Shown: in pieces, positions 12,446 to 24,130 of the stretch
Layout: each line of letters begins with the position of its first letter
Numbering within the stretch: position 1 is the first letter of the stretch
NCBI GenBank assembly: GCA_034509755.1
Contig: CM067545.1
Span: 43,455,062 to 43,519,061, forward strand
Source: Anisodus tanguticus
Taxonomy: Eukaryota > Streptophyta > Magnoliopsida > Solanales > Solanaceae
Direction of reading: 5' to 3'
DNA length: 64,000 nt
Made by a program: the position numbers and the translations under genes
Notes under the pieces: model-generated
Databases searched by the model: none
What the model was told of the DNA's origin: nothing
Seen by the model: only the letters and a program-made list of their open reading frames with translations

Positions 12446-13560
12446 GTTCAGGAAGAAGCTTAACAGTCCAGCAGACCAACTCTGATTCTCCCCTTCCAAC
12501 GCTCCGGTTAGGAAGGTTGTCTCAACATTCATGCCACGCAAGACTGCAATGGCCCTGGATGTTAAGTTATTCACATGGAAGCACAAGTACAAGTAGCTGA
12601 GGCCTTATACTCGTCAGTAGATCCATCTACTTTGTACTCACTTTTGAGTATCCATTTTTATAACCCAAACGTTCTTTTCCCGGAGGAAGATCAACCATTA
12701 CACAAGTATGGTTCTATATGATGGAATCTATTTCTCTCTTTAGCTTCTTTCCAAAGCAGCGCTTTTGGAGATAACAATTATTTATTAATTGTCCATGGTT
12801 CGTTCTCAACCATACAAGCTAGAAGGACTGGAACAAGTCTTTGTCCTCTCTTTGCTCCGTCTTGGTTCAACATCTAGAATTCCTGAGTTCTTGCAGATCT
12901 GGAATATTAAGTTCCGGATAGCCAGCAACTTTCGAGTCCTGTAGATACGGAACGTCTAGTTCCGAACAGTCAGGCCCTCGCGGGTTCTTGTTAACCTCGA
13001 GCAATTACTCATTTTTCCTTTTCAATGAAAGTTATCTTCAAAGAATTCAGCATTCTTTGACGCCAAGAGGCGATAAGCACTACTGTTATTTACAGATCCA
13101 GTGGATATGCAATTTACAGTCTTAGGTCCAACTTGACCTATTTCGGTATTCCAACTTTCACCAAGCCACCCCACATCACAACATTTGTATGTGAGATCAT
13201 TTCCATGTTTCATACGGAGAGTTATCATTATCCTTATGCGGAGTTCTGTTGAGAATCACATTAGCAGTAAGGATCGCCTTGCCCCACATAATTTAGGCGT
13301 ACGGCTTTGCGTTTGGCTAACATAGTTAGACTGAGGTGAGTAATGAGCAGTCGTTTGATGAACGATGTTTCACATTCTCCCCCTCTATCACTACGAATTC
13401 CTAAATCCATAGGCTTAGTTGATTTTCAACTTCTGCTTTGTAGCGCTTATCAGCTTCAACAACTTCATCTTTGCTTTTCAACAAACAAAGGATACAACAC
13501 GTTGTACCATCATCAATGAAGGTCACAAAATACTTGTCTTCCCCCTCTATTTTGTATAAA
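12446..13560 (-). pseudogene. Copia A integrase and RT start, degenerate
   Basis: Read leftwards. At 13560-13390 are fragments like the DDSTTY...LLKSKDEV and YKAEVENQ strings that precede the D-D-E region of copia integrase. At 13340-13225 comes 'ILNRTPHK', and at 13228-13022 'GPKTVNC...NNSSAYR', the integrase C-terminal landmark. At 12592-12374 'MNVETTFLTGALEGE' is the degenerate VKTAFLNG-type motif of the RT fingers. The distance from there to the RNase H part is too short for a complete RT palm, and no YVDD motif is seen. Frames are broken by stops. The nested LARD landed in this RT remnant. Confidence 0.75.
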
Positions 13561-15017
13561 CTTCAAATCACCCATATAGGTGTGACTAAGTTCTAGAGAA
13601 GCGGTGCTTCTTTCGCTATTCCTTTGACGGAATTTGGAAAGGTGATTCTGCCTCTTCGCCTACCTCACATTTACTTTGAGGGTTTATGTCGACAGAAGGC
13701 AACAATCTCAACTTTGTTAGCTTTTGAATGACTTTCTATTAAACATGTCTTAATCTATGATGGCATAGATGCACGGATTACAAATATATCATTCATTTGG
13801 CTACAGACATACTGTACCATTCTTAGTTATTACAGACCTGTTGGACTAGTCTCAAACCAGCTTGACCAACAACGTCCATTTAACCAAGTTTGGGACATGT
13901 ATCACCTCATCTGAGAGTGATCTCATTCCCTGAAGTCCTATTGAGGACAACCTCTCCAACCTCTTCTACTTTAGAGGTGGTGTTGCTTCACATGAACAAC
14001 CTCTTGCCCGTGGTTAGAGCGTAACCGGATCATATGTGATTTAGATACTCTGGCCCACTCCAGTTGCTTTGGCAAACTGAGTGTCCAATTTCTTTTATAC
14101 CTTTCTTTTAGCCTTCAGATCATTTAAGACTTGGAAACTTTGGCCCACCACACTAGGTGTCCATTACTTTTCCTATGAAATGAATTCTGGCCCACTCCAG
14201 TCGCCCGTAGGCTTTGTATGACTGAGTGTCCAATATCATCCTATCAAAGGAATTTTGGCCCTACTCCAGTCGCCCGGAGGTTTTGTATGACTGAGTGTCT
14301 AATATCATCCTATGAAGGATCTTCTGCCAAATAGTGTGGCAGGCTCAACGTCTTTAGCTTTTAGTCTTCTTCCGTTATGATTGGTGCCCAGACAATTCTT
14401 GGCGCTTACTTAAGAGTGGTAACAGTTTTCGCACAGTCAGTGGATCTTTCTCCCTCGTATGTGCGAACATACTTTACACACTTTTAATAATTACACTTAA
14501 AATAACTGATCTTTTAAATCGTTTACAAAATCCAATCTTTAAACGGGAAGGAATAAGATATTAAACTTATGATTTTAAAGCGTAAGGAATATAAATTATT
14601 TCGGAAAACATTTTTCATATTCCACTTTACTTTAAGCCATTTTTAATCAGACATCATTTAATCTTATTTTTGACAAGGAATGAAAATTACTTATCCCATT
14701 TCGGATTCTGGCCCACTTCAGTCAGTTCATCGGATCGAGTGTCCATTTCCTCCTTACCATACTTCGGATCCTTTGTCTGGGACAAATATAGGCCTTCTGC
14801 TCTAAGATAGAACCACATCTTCAATTTTTTCCTCTTGTCCCAGTTGACATCCCCAGTCTCTCGTGGGCGCTTGTTCCCACACTCTCAGGAGCGGTGACAC
14901 CATGAACACATTGACTTTCAACAACATAATCATCACTATCTTCTACCAGAAAACCACAGACATATCCAGATTTGATCACACAACTTTCGAATACTAATAC
15001 AAATCTTATCTTAAAAC
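13561..15017 (-). other. Copia A gag/5' internal region with spaced repeats
   Basis: No continuous gag frame remains. Around 14050-14310 and again near 14705 is a degenerate ~60-bp unit containing 'ggcccactccagtcgcc' and 'gactgagtgtccaat'. The part next to the LTR (14830-14990) corresponds to the short frame starting MSVK in copia B (26567 leftwards), possibly the beginning of gag joined to a later part. No clear tRNA primer site follows the LTR. Confidence 0.5.
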
Positions 15018-15718
15018 TGTCGGATATGGTAAAGCAGTACGGGAAGTAAATAAATATTACAAGTGTTCGAAAGGATAAACAACACTTTAATCAACACTAC
15101 AAAGCAAATATGTTGATTCTGACGAAGAAAACAAACACGAATCGACTTGTTGAAGAAATGAAAAAGGAAGGAAGAGTTTCTGTTTTTCGTCCCAACGTTA
15201 CTGCTCACGTTTTGGACTGTGTTTTACTCATCTGTTTGTCTCTGTGTATATATTTCTGTCTCATTTTTCTGTATATTTCGTGAGTTTGTGTGTATACAAT
15301 TGAGCCAAAAGGCATCAATATATAACATAAGAGAGGCTTCTCAACTGCCAAGACATGGATGTTAATGACCATTGAATGAGGGAATTAAACAGCTAAGTAA
15401 TGGCATGTTTATGGCCATTGAAGGAGGGTGTAATTCAACCAAGTAATGACTGTTAATGGAGGGAGTTATTCAGCCAGAAACTTTCTGTCTTCAGTTGTTC
15501 GCAAATTCAACATTCCAGAAACTCCAGAGACCAAACTGTAAATATTAAACAATTTGGGGTCCAAAGAGATAATACTAGAAGAAGCCCAAGACCCAAAACC
15601 TGTGACCCGTGATCCGAGACCCAAGCCCGGACCGGACAGGTTAGCCTTGAACCCAAGCACATCTAAGTCCTCCCTCCTTTAAACACATGGGATACCCCTT
15701 GGAGTCCCAAACCCTTAG
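15018..15718 (-). repeat. Copia A 5' LTR, truncated
   Basis: Begins TGTCGGATATGG and follows the 3' LTR and the copia B LTRs until the string 'cccaaacccttag'. There it stops at a 5'-truncated SINE. About 300 bp of the outer LTR, including its TG terminus on the minus strand, are missing. Confidence 0.8.
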
Positions 15719-15810
15719 TAAGGTCTAGAGATGATAGAGTGTACGCAAACCTTACTCGTACCTAAAGAGGTAGAGAGGTTTCCGAAAGACCCTCGGCTCA
15801 AAAGAAAGCA
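15719..15810 (+). mobile_element. 5'-truncated SINE (Au/SolS-like)
   Basis: Matches the second half of the SINE at 19524: 'gagtgtacgcaaacctta', 'gtagagaggtttcc' and 'accctcggctca' in order. The tRNA-like head is missing, and the break lies exactly at the truncated copia A LTR. Deletion or SINE-associated breakage is possible. Confidence 0.7.
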
Positions 15811-16472
15811 TGATGAACTGATAGTATAACATTAAAGGCATATATAAATTGTTAGTGTAACATTAAGGGTATATATAAATCAATAGTATAACGGAAGACA
15901 ATATTAAACTTTTTTCAATAGTAGAGGGACAAATATGACCCTTTTCTAATCTGCACAATTTTGCAAAGATCAAAAGCAAATGTAGACCATTTCACACATT
16001 CAAAGGCAAATATGATTGTTTTTCCTTGTAAGAAAGTCCTTCCATCATAAGTAGATAAAGGCATATTTAGACCAATCTTATTACAAGGTATATTTAGCCT
16101 CAACTATTAACGGGTAGCAAATTTGAACATTTTGCCTTCACAAAACGATCAATCTACATTAAGGTGCCATTTGCTCAACCGAAAGCCTCTAGAAATGATT
16201 GGCTCGCATGCACAACAATTGACTGGTAGTTTTGAAGTTAAGCAATTGATATATAGCCTCAAACTATCATGAAAACTGCAGCACTCATCTAATGACTCAT
16301 TCTGTTGTGATGTATGATCACCAAGAATGTTACACCATTTTCTTAACTACTTTACATCAACTAGACTGTTATACAAGATTTCACAAGTACAGTAGATCAT
16401 GTGAAAACATGAGCAACCAAAAAACTTCTAGAAATGAAGTAACAACCTCAAACAGAAACGATTTGGGGCCAA
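15811..16472. other. Intergenic / 3' flank of the host gene
   Basis: AT-rich. Two copies of a ~31-bp unit ('agtataacattaaaggcata' and a near copy) lie at about 15819-15885. The rest has no recognised element. No clear AATAAA poly(A) signal follows the stop codon on the minus strand within the first 150 bases, so the 3' end of the transcript is undefined. Confidence 0.5.
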
Positions 16473-19426
16473 CTAGCAGTTCTCTGATGTCCCATTGCAC
16501 GAATCCAGTTCTGTCTTGCATCTCTCTTTGAGGTCAGTCAGTGTAACTAAACTACCTTCCTGCAATAGCCAAATGAATTCATCAGCAGGTTCATACTAGT
16601 GCTGTTAAATTGAGTTGTAACATATCCTTAGCGGGAAAGTGTTTATGCGAAAGTGAATATGACGCAACTAAGCATCATTTCCAGAGAGATTGCTTGCCTG
16701 AAGAGCAGTGTCAATGTGGTAAGATCACGACCAACTATTCTAGTTTAACATGGAGTAGTTTGCATCAGCTGAAACACGCAGTGATGACAGTTCAAGAAAT
16801 TAAAAATCAGGAATCAGACAAGAAAGGTTTATATTATTACTTCACTGCCAAAACATGGCATATCTACATGTCTTAAGAGTATATGTTTCTGTAGGCAAAC
16901 TCAAATTGTTTAGGACTATGAATATTTTCAAATAACAACATACCCAGTGTAATCCCATCAGGTGGAGTCTGGAGAGGGTAGAATGTAGTGGTAGAGAGGT
17001 TGTGTCCGATAGTCCCTCGGGTCAAGGGGAGATGAAAAGGCAACAATAATAATAGGCAGTAACAACAGCAAGATAATAAGATAAACGAAGTGAAAGAAAC
17101 AAGGGTAGTACTAGAGATCTAAGAATAAGCAAACGCAAAATGAATATTTCTCAAATAATGGACTCAAATAGAAAAAGAACAGATAATAGAAAGGGAGAGG
17201 TGAATCAAACATCGATTGGTATAGTGATACTACAAATGTGATATTTATAACTTCTTTCATTTTTTAAATTTTTTAATTTTATTTTCTTCTTTCATTGAAT
17301 TCATTATATATGTATATCTAAGAATCTTAAATCGGGGTGTGAATGGACTTTCTAATATTTCTCTCTGGTCAGCTGTTCAAAAGTGCAACTACATCTGTAA
17401 TTACTTTCTTTTGACAGAAAAAAATTAAGCGAAATGGAAACAACATATTCTCACCAAAAACTAATATGCTAATTGATGTTCTAACAAGTAATCTCTGGCT
17501 ATTGGTCCTGACTAACTCCACTGGGACAATAAATTAACAGAAAGACTGCAATGAATTGCAACATGGCTAATTTCGTAGGGTTGCAACTTGCAAGTAGTGC
17601 CAATTCCCCATTCCTCCCTGGGTCAATGACAGACGGGAATGTTCTATTTTTCTGTAAAGAGAGACTTATGCTTCCTACTCCCTCCCTTCCAAAATAAATG
17701 AATATTTGGGGTCTGGCACACTCCTTAAGAAAGTTAATTAAAGGGTAATTAGTCAATTATCCTTTTCCTTCTTCCCAAACTTTTCTTAAACCTAGAAATA
17801 GTCATTAAAGATATGGGTAATTTTGGAAAAAAGTTAATTAATACACTTTGGACTTTGGAAAATTCATTCATTTTGGACCTTAAAAAGAGTGCCAAAAATT
17901 CATTTATATTGGAATGGAGGGAGTATATACTAGTAACAAGTCAACATGATTTTCAAATTGAAGATTGGACTTGGATAAAAACATGTGCACTGCACATTTG
18001 CCAAGTTTGAAGATTAGTAAAAGATAACAATCTTCTAATCTATGCACCATGTTCCCATCAAAAGGCTTACTGATGGCATAAATAAGTTACCTCGGCGTGA
18101 ATGATCCAACTTGTATGAAAAGACAATGCACCACACCAACAACTCAAAACAAAAGGAGTTTAACTTTGATAAAGAAAAATCTTTCAGCTTTATGGTCAAC
18201 AGAGAACCTCCATCAGCTTCACAACTCTCAGTTACAATATGTAAAGTTAATGAGTATCTACACAAACTCGCAAACTTACTAGCTGGTCAGCTTCGTGTTG
18301 AAAAATATGTTCCATGTGTTGAAAGAGTGACTTCCAGTGACCCATTAAACTTGACTCAAGATTGGTAGCTTCAATATTCTTTTCTGGATCTTCCATCTGA
18401 AGCTCTTTACCCTTGCAACTTCTTTCAACTAAAACACTTGCTTCTCTCTGACTCTTCTTTATGGCTATAGGTATATTGAAAACAGTAGTTGCATAAAGAA
18501 AAGCAGCAGGGAGAAAAAAACAAGGATCTTAAGTTTCATAGAGTAACTATAATATTTTAAAGCTGACTCACCACTTATCCGACCCTTGGTATCCTGGTAA
18601 TGGAGGTCTAACCACATATAAGCAGCTGATTATCACAGAACAAAGATAACTAAATCAATACTCCACTAATATGAACTGAAGCAAGACAGTGCGAGATATT
18701 TTTACCTTTGGTACAAAAGGTACAAGAGCAAGATTTGATTGACTCGATGCTGGCACTTAAATCTGAAGTATTCTCACAAGTTTGTCTTCCTGTGCATGTG
18801 TCATGTTTAACTCTTGATTCCTGCGACTCTGGCAATCTTGCAAAATCTACTGACCCAGTCTGACTCATAACTAGATTATCAAGACCTTGTTCATCAGGGA
18901 CATTAGGAAATATATCCGTGTCACTTTCAGTACCCTCACTACCCTCGTTAATTTCACAACTCGGAGCAGCATCATGGTTTTCAGTTCCAGACAATGCTGG
19001 CGCTGGCACCCCAGTTACCAAACCATCCATATCATTTATAACTTCAAAACTTCTCTTTTCAATAGCACTCCCACAAGCACTTCTGTTCTCATTGTTATCT
19101 CCGGTTATACCTTGGGAGATAGCAGTAGATGAATCAACACGTGACAAATTGGGCTCCTGGTTTTGATTTGGTATATTTGGAATCCCTGATAGAACATCTA
19201 CCTTTGATGAACAAATCTTGTTACAAGGACGAGGAGCGACACAAGCACGTTTTGCATTATTTCCGTCATCTACCAAAACAAATTTGCTCCCTACATTTTC
19301 GCTTCCCCTATCTACACACTTTAGACTTGAATTGCCCAAAAGTGAAGAAAATGGCCTTTTGTTTCCAATCTGATTTGTTATATTACCCAAAACAGGACGA
19401 TTTTTGCAACGCATTTCTTCATCCAT
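16473..19426 (-). CDS. Host gene: uncharacterised conserved plant protein, four coding exons
   Basis: Coding exons (minus strand): 19426-18706, 18625-18572, 18464-18280 and 16559-16473, with introns in phases 1, 1 and 0, giving 348 residues. Splice sites are AG/GT at every junction (donors GTAAAA, GTGAGT, GTAAGT; acceptors AATCAG, CTATAG, TTGCAG). The frame carries through to the stop TAG at 16473. The N-terminus has RPVLGNITNQIGNKR, the middle is acidic and Ser/Asn-rich and probably disordered, and the C-terminal ~110 residues hold CSCTFCTK, the exon 2 segment AYMWLDLHYQDTKGR, then a helical, coiled-coil-like part (LMGHWKSLFQHMEHIF, then TLTDLKERCKTELDSC). I recall this C-terminal block as conserved in unnamed plant proteins. 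The function is not known to me, and no catalytic motif or membrane segment is visible. The start MDEEMRC (19426) is preferred over an upstream in-frame ATG (19459) because splice-acceptor-like sequence lies between. LGNITNQ resembles the start of some cell-cycle proteins, weakly supported by an upstream E2F site. The last exon, 1.7 kb away, is the least certain. Confidence 0.75.
16934..17055 (+). mobile_element. SINE copy in intron 3 (antisense to the gene)
   Basis: Begins 'acaacatacccagtgtaat', continues 'ggtggagtctggagagggta', and after losing a ~25-bp stretch ends 'gtccgatagtccctcgggtc'. It is the same family as 19524-19661, more diverged and internally deleted. A clean target duplication is not visible. 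Confidence 0.75.
17678..17923. mobile_element. Stowaway-type MITE in intron 3
   Basis: 246 bp with terminal inverted repeats CTCCCTCCCTTCCAA... and ...TTGGAATGGAGGGAG, flanked by TA on both sides (17676-17677 and 17924-17925). CTCCCTCC ends and a TA target are the marks of Stowaway MITEs (Tc1/mariner). The inner sequence is also partly complementary ('ctggcacactcctta' against 'aaaagagtgcca'), so it can fold into one long hairpin. It carries no coding sequence. Confidence 0.92.
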
Positions 19427-19940
19427 CCTTGAATCACTAATCCAACATAAACCCCTCAATAAAAAAACAATCTTTAGCCCTAAAACACATAAATTTCAAT
19501 GACCCAATTCTAAAATCTACTACTACTACAACAACATACCCAGTATAATCCCACCGGGTGGGGTCTGGGGAGGGTAGAGTGTGCGCAAACCTTAACCCTA
19601 CCTTTTGACGGATAGAGAGGTTGTTTCCAATAGTCCCCCGACTCGAGTAGAAATGAAAGCCCTAAAATCTACTACAGTTCATAAAAAATCTTATCGTTGA
19701 TACAGACCAACAAAATAATTTACTAAAACAATACCAAGAATTAATAATATATCATTAGATAAATGAATTTGATAACCTTAACACATCTAACCAATAGTAA
19801 TCACATAAACAGCTATTATACAGATAAAACATTAAAACTCGAGTAAAATTATGGGCAAATAAGAAAACTAAAAAAACAAAATTTACTAAATTGAATTGAA
19901 TATCATTTACAAATTGTTATTGGGTTCTTGGATACTAACC
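19427..19940 (-). other. Probable 5'UTR intron of the host gene
   Basis: A donor-like AAG/GTTAGTATCC lies at 19940-19931 on the minus strand, and acceptor-like AG positions after a T-rich run lie just before the start codon (around 19430-19450). The simplest reading is a non-coding first exon upstream of 19940 joined to the first coding exon. A SINE sits inside this intron. Transcript data would settle it. Confidence 0.5.
19524..19661 (+). mobile_element. SINE (Au/SolS-like) with 14-bp target duplication
   Basis: The body starts 'tactacaacaacataccc', has 'gggtggggtctggggagggt', 'gagtgtgcgcaaacctta' and 'gtagtcccccgac'-like parts, and matches the tRNA-derived SINE frequent in Solanaceae. The direct repeat CTAAAATCTACTAC flanks it at 19510-19523 and 19662-19675. 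It inserted antisense to the host gene, in its probable 5'UTR intron. Confidence 0.88.
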
Positions 19941-20160
19941 TTGGAGAAAGAATTTAACACAAAATCAAGAAAGATTTGGTAAAACTCAATGTACAGTGTT
20001 GAAATATACAATTGAATCTTGATTTATTTTAGAGCAACTCCAAAAATAAAGGTAGTTTTTTTCTTTGTTTTAAGAGGATTGGTATCCAGAAATGTGTACA
20101 ATTTTTATTTTGTATCTGAATAGCAGAAAATGGCGCAAGTAAAGTTTTGGCAAATTTGCG
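19941..20160 (-). promoter_or_regulatory. Probable first exon and core promoter of the host gene
   Basis: Between the donor-like site at 19940 and the E2F-like site at 20163 the minus strand carries pyrimidine-rich and A-rich sequence with a weak AAATAAAAATT TATA-like string near 20110. The transcription start cannot be placed from sequence alone. A GC-richer patch (20130-20170) contrasts with AT-rich surroundings, as expected of a promoter. Confidence 0.4.
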
Positions 20161-20162
20161 GG

Positions 20163-20170
20163 GCGGGAAA
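20163..20170 (-). promoter_or_regulatory. E2F-type site TTTCCCGC
   Basis: The minus strand reads TTTCCCGC, a perfect match to the plant E2F consensus TTTSSCGC, in a GC-rich patch about 220 bp upstream of the putative first donor and about 740 bp upstream of the start codon. E2F sites mark genes induced at G1/S. A single 8-mer may occur by chance, so the regulatory role is inferred. Confidence 0.5.
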
Positions 20171-21039
20171 TTAAATTTTGGTAAAATAAGGGTCTGGTTT
20201 GGCCCGCCTTATTTGTTCAAAACCTATTCGGTATGAGCGCGACTTTCTTACTTGGAGGGAAAATTGAGGGGGCCAAGAGTTAAATAAGGGGAAAGAACGC
20301 CCACAAAAAAATGGTCCAAAAAAATTCTAAAATGGACATAATATTCCGAGTTGGCTGGCTGGCCGGCCGGCCCAAAATAATGTCAAGCGCTAGCCGGCTC
20401 AGTTTCAGACTTTTTGTTTTCCTGTTCGCAGCCCAAAAACATTAGAGCTGGCTTAGTTCCTTGGAATTTTGGCAGGGCAATACATTGTGGGCTAAAATTT
20501 AGCACAAAACAATCCATGTTTTACGTTTAGGCATATGATAGCCCAAATATAATTTTTCTTCTAAATATTTGGCATTCTATATTATAAAACTTAAATGTAT
20601 ATCAGTTAATATTTAAGCATGATATACATGAGTAGATTTGTCCTTGTATAAGTAAATAAGTTGTCCTCCATACATGTATATCGAAGTGTATATTTTTTAT
20701 AAAACTTATATAACTGACTGTATATCAGTTAATTAACAAATTTTAAGTATGAGCTGACTTGTTCTTCAGAATGTATAAGTTGTCATTCGTACATGTATAT
20801 GAGAATGCACATCTCTTATAAGACTTGTATAGAATTGACTGCATATCTTGGTTGGGTTTTCCATGTGGCATTAAGGAAGAAATTGCAGAAATATGACACC
20901 ATAAATTGACACAATTGAATGCGGAAGATAAACAAAACAACAAGAAATTAAAGGATAATGAGGTAGACACAAGAAGAGGAATCAAAAGAAACTAAAAGCT
21001 ATATTAAAGCTTAAGATCTTAATTGAATATCCTAAAAAA
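20171..21039. other. Intergenic with a two-unit ~120-bp tandem repeat
   Basis: About 20596-20716 and 20717-20845 are two diverged copies of one unit, each with 'tgtatatcagttaat', 'ataagttgtc', 'tacatgtatat' and 'ataaaacttat/ataagacttgt' in the same order. A short GGCCGGCCGGCC run lies at about 20360. No gene is seen. It separates the host promoter from the copia B LTR. Confidence 0.55.
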
Positions 21040-22501
21040 TGTTCGTACTCTCTATTGTACTTTATAAAGCAGTACGGGAAGTAATAACTATTACAAATGT
21101 TCGAAAGGATAAATAAATGGTCAATCTTCAAAACTGCCGCAAGTGTGTTGTGTCTTGAATCTTGATCACCTTGCAAAGCCAATGTTGAGAACTGCCGCAA
21201 GTTTGTTGTGTCTTGAATCTTGATATCCTGAAATCAAGAAATAACTAAATCTGGATGGTTACAACGTTGTGTGTTGAGTCGAGGATAGCCCTCTATCCTT
21301 AAGACAAGATTGCCCCATATATATGCTTTTACGTTAGCGGGCAATAGTCTCCCAAGATAAAACAACACTTTAATCTCAACGCTACAAAGCCAATAGGTTG
21401 AGCCTGGCGAAGAAAACAATTATGACTTGACTTGCTGAAGATATGGAATAGGAAGGAAGAGTTTATGTCTACTCTTCTCTTTTGTCTCTGTAGTGTATAT
21501 CTTGTGTATATGTGTGGGTTTGCTCACTGATTTTCATCACAATTTGCTCACTGTTTTGAGCTATTTTGTGGCTGTTTTTCAGTCAGTTTTTCTGTGTCTT
21601 TTTCGTCTGTTTTCTGCCTATTTTGTGCTGAATTTCAGTCACATAAGCATCTGTTTTTCCAGCCACGTTATTGAGCCAAAGGAGGCCTCAATATATAGCA
21701 AGGAGGAGGCTACCCAACAGCCACAAACAAGGCTGTTAATAGCCATTAGTGAGGGCTGTTAATGGCCATTTAGGAGGCAGATTTAAGGTTGTTCATGGCC
21801 AAGTAATGAGTTGTTAATGGAGGAGTTAATCAGCCAAGTAATGGCTGATTAATGCCTCAAAAAATAGTCCCAACGGTAGGCTTTCTGCCTTCCGTCACCT
21901 TCCCAGAAACTTTGGGAACCAAACTGTAAATATTGAAACTTTAGGGACCAAACTGTATATATGAAAGAATTTTGGTCCAAACTGTACATATGAAACTTTA
22001 GGGATCAAACTGTACATCTGGCAGAGTTCTATGGTCCAAAAAGATAATATCAGAAAGCCCCACAGCCCACAGTCCACAGTCCACGACCCACGACCCACGA
22101 CCCACGACCCGTGACCCGAGCCCGAGACCGGACGGGACGGGAGGGCGGTGGCTTGAATCCAAGCACATCTAGGTCTTTCCTCCTTTAAACACATGGGATA
22201 CCCCTTGGGGATCCAAACCCTTTACCAATTAGAGACTTATATAGAGAGCAATTCTTCCTATTCCCACCGATGTGGTAGATTTGTCTCACACCACATTTTC
22301 ATGTCTCAAACACCTTACTTCGTGGACCAATATCTCTTTCATTTCTCAACGAAATTTGACAATTCTTGGCCCTACGGTCATCTACTCACTTCGTAGATCA
22401 TGCATGTACGAAGAGACAAGGTCTCCAACATGCGGAACACTAGTGTTTAATTCATCAAAGATGGGTGGACGCATCTCCCCGCCAAAGGCAAATTTCCAAC
22501 A
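21040..22501 (-). repeat. Copia B 3' LTR
   Basis: 1462 bp, TG...CA ends. On the minus strand a TATA-like TGCTATATATTGAGG lies at 21700-21686. Four spaced copies of 'ggaccaaactgta...atg' occur at about 21903-22040, and a short 'cacgacc' tandem run lies at about 22080-22115. Its direction points towards the host gene. Confidence 0.88.
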
Positions 22502-24130
22502 ATCCCCTCTATGAAAGAGAGATTGTGGCGCACGCACAAGGTGCCTACATTTCAGCAATCTTTCAGCGAAAAGATATTGCTTCAGGAGAGGTAGCTTTCG
22601 CTTTGAACCTTCCCTAGTTGAAACCATCGGACTTACTGCGCGGTGAACGTGATGTCTTGAACCGTCAGTGTTTAGTGTAAGCCAAGACAATGATAACAAC
22701 ACAATAGCTCTTCTTATTCATTTTTCTTCTTACGTTTTTGTCCGTTGTGGCCTTGGACACACTTGGATTCTTAAGTGCGTTCATTTGAGACGGCCATCCT
22801 CGCACTTAAATAGGTGATCTCCTACAAGGTATCCTGCTATACCCCACTTCACAAGTGTTAGGAATCATTAAAAGTTTCCCCCACCTTAACCTCAACCATT
22901 TGAGGATCGTTAAAGGTTTGGAAGCTTAACCTTTACCCACCATGCATGTAGCACTTTAATGTCTATCGCGGGAACAACTTTGGATTCATGTTTCCGTACA
23001 GAAATCATCATCCAAAGTGCTTCTTGCTTCCACCGAAGCGCTCAACTGAACCTTTTGCCGCTTAGTTTTCCCATTGAACCAAATTCTTGGGATCTCCAAT
23101 CAGTATGGTTGGGTTTCCACCGCAAAGGTTCGTATTGTTTGGGTTTTACGCCCATTCCCCTAGACAGGCAGAACACTTGATCTTCGGGTAGTCCCTTAGT
23201 TAGTAAACAAGGAAGTGACACTCGTGATGATCAGCTGCCATACGGTCTTATGTCTCCTAACAGATACGTCCAGACGTCGTCATCCGTGTCCTTCCTGAAG
23301 CCGACCGGCTAGCCACAGTGTATAACTGCTGAAGGCACGGGTTTCTCCCAATAAGGGATGTCCTCTAAGGAGTCATGAAGTTACTCAACTTCTTTCATGC
23401 TTTGTATAAAGCGATAAACTCCGATTCCATCATGAATCGGTCGATGCAAGTTTGCTTAGAGGTTTTTCTAAGACCCACCATACACATTTACTTGTGGCTT
23501 TGGTGTTCTTTAGATCTAATGTCCAGTTTGCATCACTGTGTTCTCCCAGAACCGCTGGACATCCAGAATACAATAATCCATAGATAAGCGAATAATTCAG
23601 ATATCGTCATATTCGACTTAACGCCTTCTATTGATCATGTATTAAGATCATCGGTGAACCTTAGTTCAACCGATCATTTGTAGGACGATACCGGGTCGGT
23701 TGTAGTGTGTACAATACATTGAACTACACGTGACCCGAGCATATCGCTCCTTGTCTATGGGTGCACCATGATTCCAATCGCTTCTATGATTCATATCCAT
23801 TGGTGGCTTCAACGAGACTGTCAACTATTGACCAGTCCGTTAGATGTCTTAGAAATCCAATTCCTAAGATGTCATCTGTGATACCCATATCTTTCATATC
23901 GAGACTTTGTTTCAATATGATTTCCACTCTCAGACCGTTGGTTTTCCAACTGTTGGCTTTCTAACTTCGAGTCAATGTTTCGTGGTCGATTCATTGTTTC
24001 TGTTTTATCTGAACTTTCAGGACCAAAATGTAAACATTTCAGGGACCAAAATGAAAGTTCAGGAAGAAGCCCAACAGTCCAGCAAACCAACTCTGATTCT
24101 CTTCTTCCAACTCTCCGGCTGGGAAGGCTA
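22502..24130 (-). pseudogene. Copia B RT end and RNase H, degenerate
   Basis: Minus-strand landmarks in order: 'LAFPAGELEEEN' (24150-24110), the remnant of the VKTAFLNGxLEEE motif; an SLMY-like '...SSMYCTHYNRPG' (about 23740-23700); 'SDANWTLDLKNTKATS' (about 23555-23500), the RNase H aspartate block; 'MMESEFIALYKA' (about 23440-23400), the glutamate block; 'LEDIPYWEKPVPSAV' (about 23370-23320); and a DPLTKGL-like 'VFCLSRGMGVKPK' (about 23180-23140). The RT palm with YVDD is missing between the first two, which are only ~0.4 kb apart. Several frames are needed, so it is not translated as one protein. Confidence 0.75.

Larger units (their letters stand above)
525..15718 (-). mobile_element. Copia A: degenerate Ty1/copia element, split by a nested gypsy-derived element
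   Basis: The element reads leftwards. Its 3' LTR is at 525-1531 and a truncated 5' LTR at 15018-15718. Fragments of integrase, reverse transcriptase and RNase H lie between them on the minus strand in copia order (INT before RT-RNase H). A 9.3-kb element sits inside at 3104-12445; removing it leaves about 5.9 kb. The same family recurs as copia B at 21040-28068, and the uninterrupted sequence there (around 24040-24080) proves the insertion point. The right LTR stops abruptly against a SINE fragment, so no target duplication can be read. All coding frames are broken. Confidence 0.85.

Noticed and set aside
18887..19440. Plus-strand frames of 80-103 codons
   Set aside because: Antisense to the first coding exon of the host gene, which has splice signals and conserved C-terminal context.
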